DNA of 64,000 bases from Paenibacillus alvei DSM 29 (GTDB taxonomy: Bacteria; Bacillota; Bacilli; Paenibacillales; Paenibacillaceae): positions 310,001 to 374,000 of the forward strand of contig NZ_AMBZ01000006.1 of NCBI RefSeq assembly GCF_000293805.1, read 5' to 3'. The position numbers and the translations under genes are program-made. The notes below the pieces were generated by a model. That model was given only the letters and a program-made list of their open reading frames with translations, was not told the origin of the DNA and made no database searches. This document shows, in pieces, positions 61,338-64,000 of the stretch (within the stretch, counting starts at the first letter, position 1; every line of letters starts with the position of its first letter).

Positions 61338-62374
61338 AATGAGGAATACGACTGTACCTGCATAATTATTGAGTAGTTCGCTCTTGATGTTTTAAAATTT
61401 TGAGAATCATCATGGTCATCAGTTCATGTAAGCGTTTTATTTTTGGATAAGAGTTCGGCCGTGTTGCGAGTACATCCACATGACCATTCGATGCGAAGTT
61501 GAGCGACGAAGTCACACATTCACGGGAGGATCACATAAGACAACTGGTTGATTTTTCTTTTTATTGCACTTCCTGCTCTTGCACACTCTCTAATTTCTCT
61601 TTATTCGGGAGACGTATATGATTAGCGCGATGATGTATCTGAGGTGATAGTGAATATTTTGCCTAATAATTTAAGTGAAAATATTAACAAAAGCACAATT
61701 GATATATGGAATGAGCAAATGATCCCATAGGGTGATTATCTTGCGCTCCCTCGGGAATTACCTCCCGCATAAACAAAAACATTGTATAAGACCAAGACTA
61801 ATGCTAGTAATCCTAGATTCCATTCCCCGATATTCTTCCGGTCGAAGCATAGTGCACGGTCATCATTTCTATTAGCTGGAGTTCAAGCAGCGTCATGACC
61901 AGCAAGCATACAACGACTCCAAGCACGACCCTCTGCAGCTTCGAGAGGATACTTTTGCATTTCAAAAAGTCAAACATCCGGAAACCACCAGAGAATTCTC
62001 ATATATGACATATTGTACCATTTCTAACTTATCCAGATCAACCGATCAATGTGCGGAATCCGTGAACGATTGATGGCAAAAAGAAAAGAAGGAACGGTAA
62101 TCGTCCTCCTTTCTTGAACCAGCAAGCACGAATGAACAAAATCGTCCTTCCATACTATGCATCAATATTCACCGTAATGCCTTCATCACATTTCTGATGA
62201 GCACTTGGAATTCTTCCGCATTCAGACAACCCAAGCAGATAAGCAATGGTATCAAGGATGGATCTGCTTCACCGAGCGTATCCAGAACATGAATTTCTAT
62301 ACCATTGTTTGGCTCGATACGATTTATTGCACACTTTCCCTCTAACAGCTAATTTTCATAGCCTTAAACTTACG
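61338..62374 (-). other. Long region with two damaged small coding frames
   Basis: About 1 kb with no intact standard gene. At 61736-61977 two minus frames spell one ~80-residue two-helix membrane protein (…LGVVVCLLVMTLLEL… and …NLGLLALVLVLYNVFVYAGG), one base short of a single frame. At 62169-62359 another frame reads EGKCAINRIEPNNGIEIHVLDTLGEADPSLIPLLICLGCLNAEEFQVLIRNVMKALR, also one base out from its nearest ATG (62359). Between these I see AT-rich DNA with short inverted repeats (CCTCCTTTCTT/AAGAAGG-type around 62085-62115, possibly a terminator). Confidence 0.4.
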
Positions 62375-62818
62375 TCACTTATTTAATGGCTTAATGAAGC
62401 CATATGTCGCATCCTTCGTAAATCCAAGCTTCTCATAAAATTGATGCGCATCCGTTCTCCACGCACTTGATAAAAGTACGACACTGCGACAATCGCTTTC
62501 TATAGCTATTTTCTCTATCGCTTCTACGAGTATTTGTCCAATGCCTTTTCGATGATGGCTTTTACTGACGATCATATTTTCCAGCACCATGAACGGACGA
62601 CATTGACCTGTTAAGTCATAGCAGCGAATCCCCATTACGGAACCGACCAGCTTGCCGGAATTATCTACTGCACCTAAGAATGTATAGTCTGGATTCGATT
62701 GCAGCGCCGTAAATCGTTCTTTCAGCCTTTCAACGTTCGTCTCACTTTGATCGAGCTCCGTATATAACTCCGCCAACTCATCAAGTTGAGTTTGTGCAAC
62801 GGTTTGTATATGTATCAT
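62375..62818 (-). CDS. GNAT-family N-acetyltransferase
   Basis: 147 residues from ATG 62818 nine bases after GAGGAG. GNAT features: motif A VLENMIVSKSHHRKGIGQILVEAIEKIA (acetyl-CoA loop R/Q-x-x-G-x-G/A) and motif B FYEKLGFTKDATYGFIK. Acetylates a small molecule or protein amine; the substrate is unknown. Confidence 0.92.
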   Translation of the reverse strand: MIHIQTVAQTQLDELAELYTELDQSETNVERLKERFTALQSNPDYTFLGAVDNSGKLVGSVMGIRCYDLTGQCRPFMVLENMIVSKSHHRKGIGQILVEAIEKIAIESDCRSVVLLSSAWRTDAHQFYEKLGFTKDATYGFIKPLNK

Positions 62819-62911
62819 CTCGTTCTTCTCCTCTTTCCCTATAGGCATATATATCCATTCTATATTCACTCTGGCAAATCTTTCAACCTATTCATTTACC
62901 AGGATATAAAA

Positions 62912-62955
62912 ATAAAGCACCCTCAAATGGAATGATCTCCACCAGAGGGCGCTTG
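62912..62955 (-). terminator. Terminator of map
   Basis: On the minus strand AAGCGCCCTC pairs with GAGGGTGCTT, followed by TATTTTTATA. Confidence 0.8.
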
Positions 62956-63006
62956 CACATGTACACATACGTAACGCGTGTAACAACTGCTCGCAGTTGC
63001 TCCCGC

Positions 63007-63753
63007 TTATAAGGTTGTCAAAATAACTGGGCCATCCTTTGTAATGGCGATCGTGTGCTCATATTGCGCGGACAATCCGCCATCAGCCGTACGTGCAGTC
63101 CAGCCATCACTGTCGAGCTTCACATGGTAGCGTCCCGTATTCAGCATCGGTTCAATCGTAATAACCATGCCTTCCTTCAAGCGAATGCCGCGATTTGGAG
63201 AGCCATAGTGCGGAACTTGCGGCTCTTCGTGCATATCCTTGCCAATGCCATGACCGATAAAGTCTCTAACAACGGAGAATCCGTTCGATTCCGCATAGGA
63301 TTGAATCGCATGTCCGACATCTCCAAGACGGTTGCCTGGTACAGCCTGCTCGATTCCAAGATACAAGCATTTCTCTGTAACCGTGAGTAATTTGTCTGCC
63401 TGCTCCGATACTTGACCAACACGATAGCTCCATGCCGAGTCAGATAATGCTCCATTCAAATTGACGACCATATCAATCGTTACGATGTCGCCGTCCTTCA
63501 AAGGCTCTTTGTTCGGAAAGCCGTGACAAATGACATCATTCACAGATGCACATGTCGCAAACGGAAACCCATGATAGCCCTTCTGTTCCGGTGTTGCACC
63601 ATGCTTATGCAAATAGCGCTCCACGAATTGATCAATTTCATGCGTGGTCACGCCTGGCTTAATCATACCAGCGAGCTCTTGATGTACCTGCGCAAGCAGT
63701 CTTCCTGATTCACGCATCGCATCGATTTCTTGTTGACTTTTCAAAATAATCAT
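63007..63753 (-). CDS. map: Methionine aminopeptidase, type I
   Basis: 248 residues from ATG 63753 after GAGGTG. The five metal ligands are visible: Asp94 (VTIDMVV), Asp105 (GALSDSAW), His168 (FIGHGIGKDMHEEP), Glu201 (TIEPML) and Glu232 (QYEHTI). It removes initiator Met from new proteins. This copy is stand-alone, not in the ribosomal-protein cluster, so it is probably a second, non-essential Map. Confidence 0.97.
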   Translation of the reverse strand: MIILKSQQEIDAMRESGRLLAQVHQELAGMIKPGVTTHEIDQFVERYLHKHGATPEQKGYHGFPFATCASVNDVICHGFPNKEPLKDGDIVTIDMVVNLNGALSDSAWSYRVGQVSEQADKLLTVTEKCLYLGIEQAVPGNRLGDVGHAIQSYAESNGFSVVRDFIGHGIGKDMHEEPQVPHYGSPNRGIRLKEGMVITIEPMLNTGRYHVKLDSDGWTARTADGGLSAQYEHTIAITKDGPVILTTL

Positions 63754-64000
63754 ATTTCTACACCTCAATAGCTGCGTAATGACGTAATATATCTTATTGT
63801 ACACCAAAACACTTTGCTATCCGGCCATTTATCACAAAAAAAATCCACATGGCATCAATTCCTATGTTTTAACACCACAAGACATCTTCATATTAAAGAA
63901 GAGCTGCCTGGTCAACTCTCCTATTCATCGGCTTGTATACTTTCAATTGCGGTGAAAAAAACATCCATCAAATCCATTTGAAAATAGTGATGCACATAGT

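Noticed and set aside
1..64000. CRISPR arrays, tRNA and rRNA genes
   Set aside because: I saw no regularly spaced repeats, no tRNA-like clover-leaf with CCA context and no rRNA sequence by eye; a tRNAscan or Infernal run would settle it.

Overview
The window reads as the chromosome of a Firmicute, most likely a Paenibacillus or close relative. The host part carries an S-layer-anchored bacillopeptidase F-type protease, a secreted AA10 chitin/cellulose mono-oxygenase, a CAP-domain protein behind a c-di-AMP riboswitch, a T-box leader, a two-gene FeoB and strong AGGAGG ribosome binding sites. About 46% of the window (1 to ~29650) is a Mu-like transposable prophage whose left end lies upstream of base 1.

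Prophage layout, all on the + strand except one gene. Early region (66-7584): a Cro-like regulator, a MuA-type DDE transposase, a MuB-type AAA+ target-selection ATPase, an AbrB/zinc-knuckle protein, GemA, a DnaD-like plus DnaC-like replication module and several small unknown genes. Lysis and middle region (7581-9855): an amidase, a Mor-type activator with its own promoter, a terminator, then two membrane/coiled-coil proteins. Head genes (9538-17471) follow Mu order: gp26-like, gp27-like small terminase, large terminase, DUF935 portal, F-like head protein, protease/scaffold I-Z, decoration protein, major capsid protein T, gp36. Tail genes (17474-29579): virion morphogenesis protein, gp37-like, sheath, tube, frameshifted chaperone pair, tape measure, baseplate hub and wedge proteins, gp47 (J), gp48, fibre and three small genes. 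One short gene on the opposite strand sits between the chaperones and the tape measure and has its own promoter and terminator. The right prophage end (~29648-29650) interrupts a nitronate monooxygenase gene, as expected for transpositional insertion.

Two canonical -1 frameshift heptamers lie in the phage late genes: A_AAA_AAG inside the protease/scaffold gene and A_AAT_TTA at the end of the tail-assembly chaperone. The first is the more unusual. It comes after a strong internal start (15076) that looks like the nested scaffold start of Mu.

Host region. feoA and a two-polypeptide FeoB have an MntR-like box upstream. Next come a CAP protein with a c-di-AMP riboswitch, and a glycerol dehydrogenase/dihydroxyacetone kinase operon divergent from a PocR-AraC regulator. 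A phosphopantetheinyl transferase is followed by a decaying glyceryl/methoxymalonyl-ACP cassette (ACP, FkbH, acyl-CoA dehydrogenase) and a methyltransferase. Further on are AHSA1 and VOC proteins, the AA10 enzyme, a FabZ-like protein lacking the usual catalytic His, BrnQ behind an Ile-type T-box, a >2100-residue S8 protease with SLH domains broken by one base, a NUDIX hydrolase, a HAD phosphatase, small membrane proteins, oligoendopeptidase F, a GNAT enzyme and methionine aminopeptidase.

Several host genes (FkbH twice, the S8 protease, a small membrane gene) each lack a single base, twice in an A-run. This may be real decay or homopolymer sequence error, and it affects how far any frame break here can be trusted. 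I saw no tRNA, rRNA, CRISPR array or complete insertion sequence.
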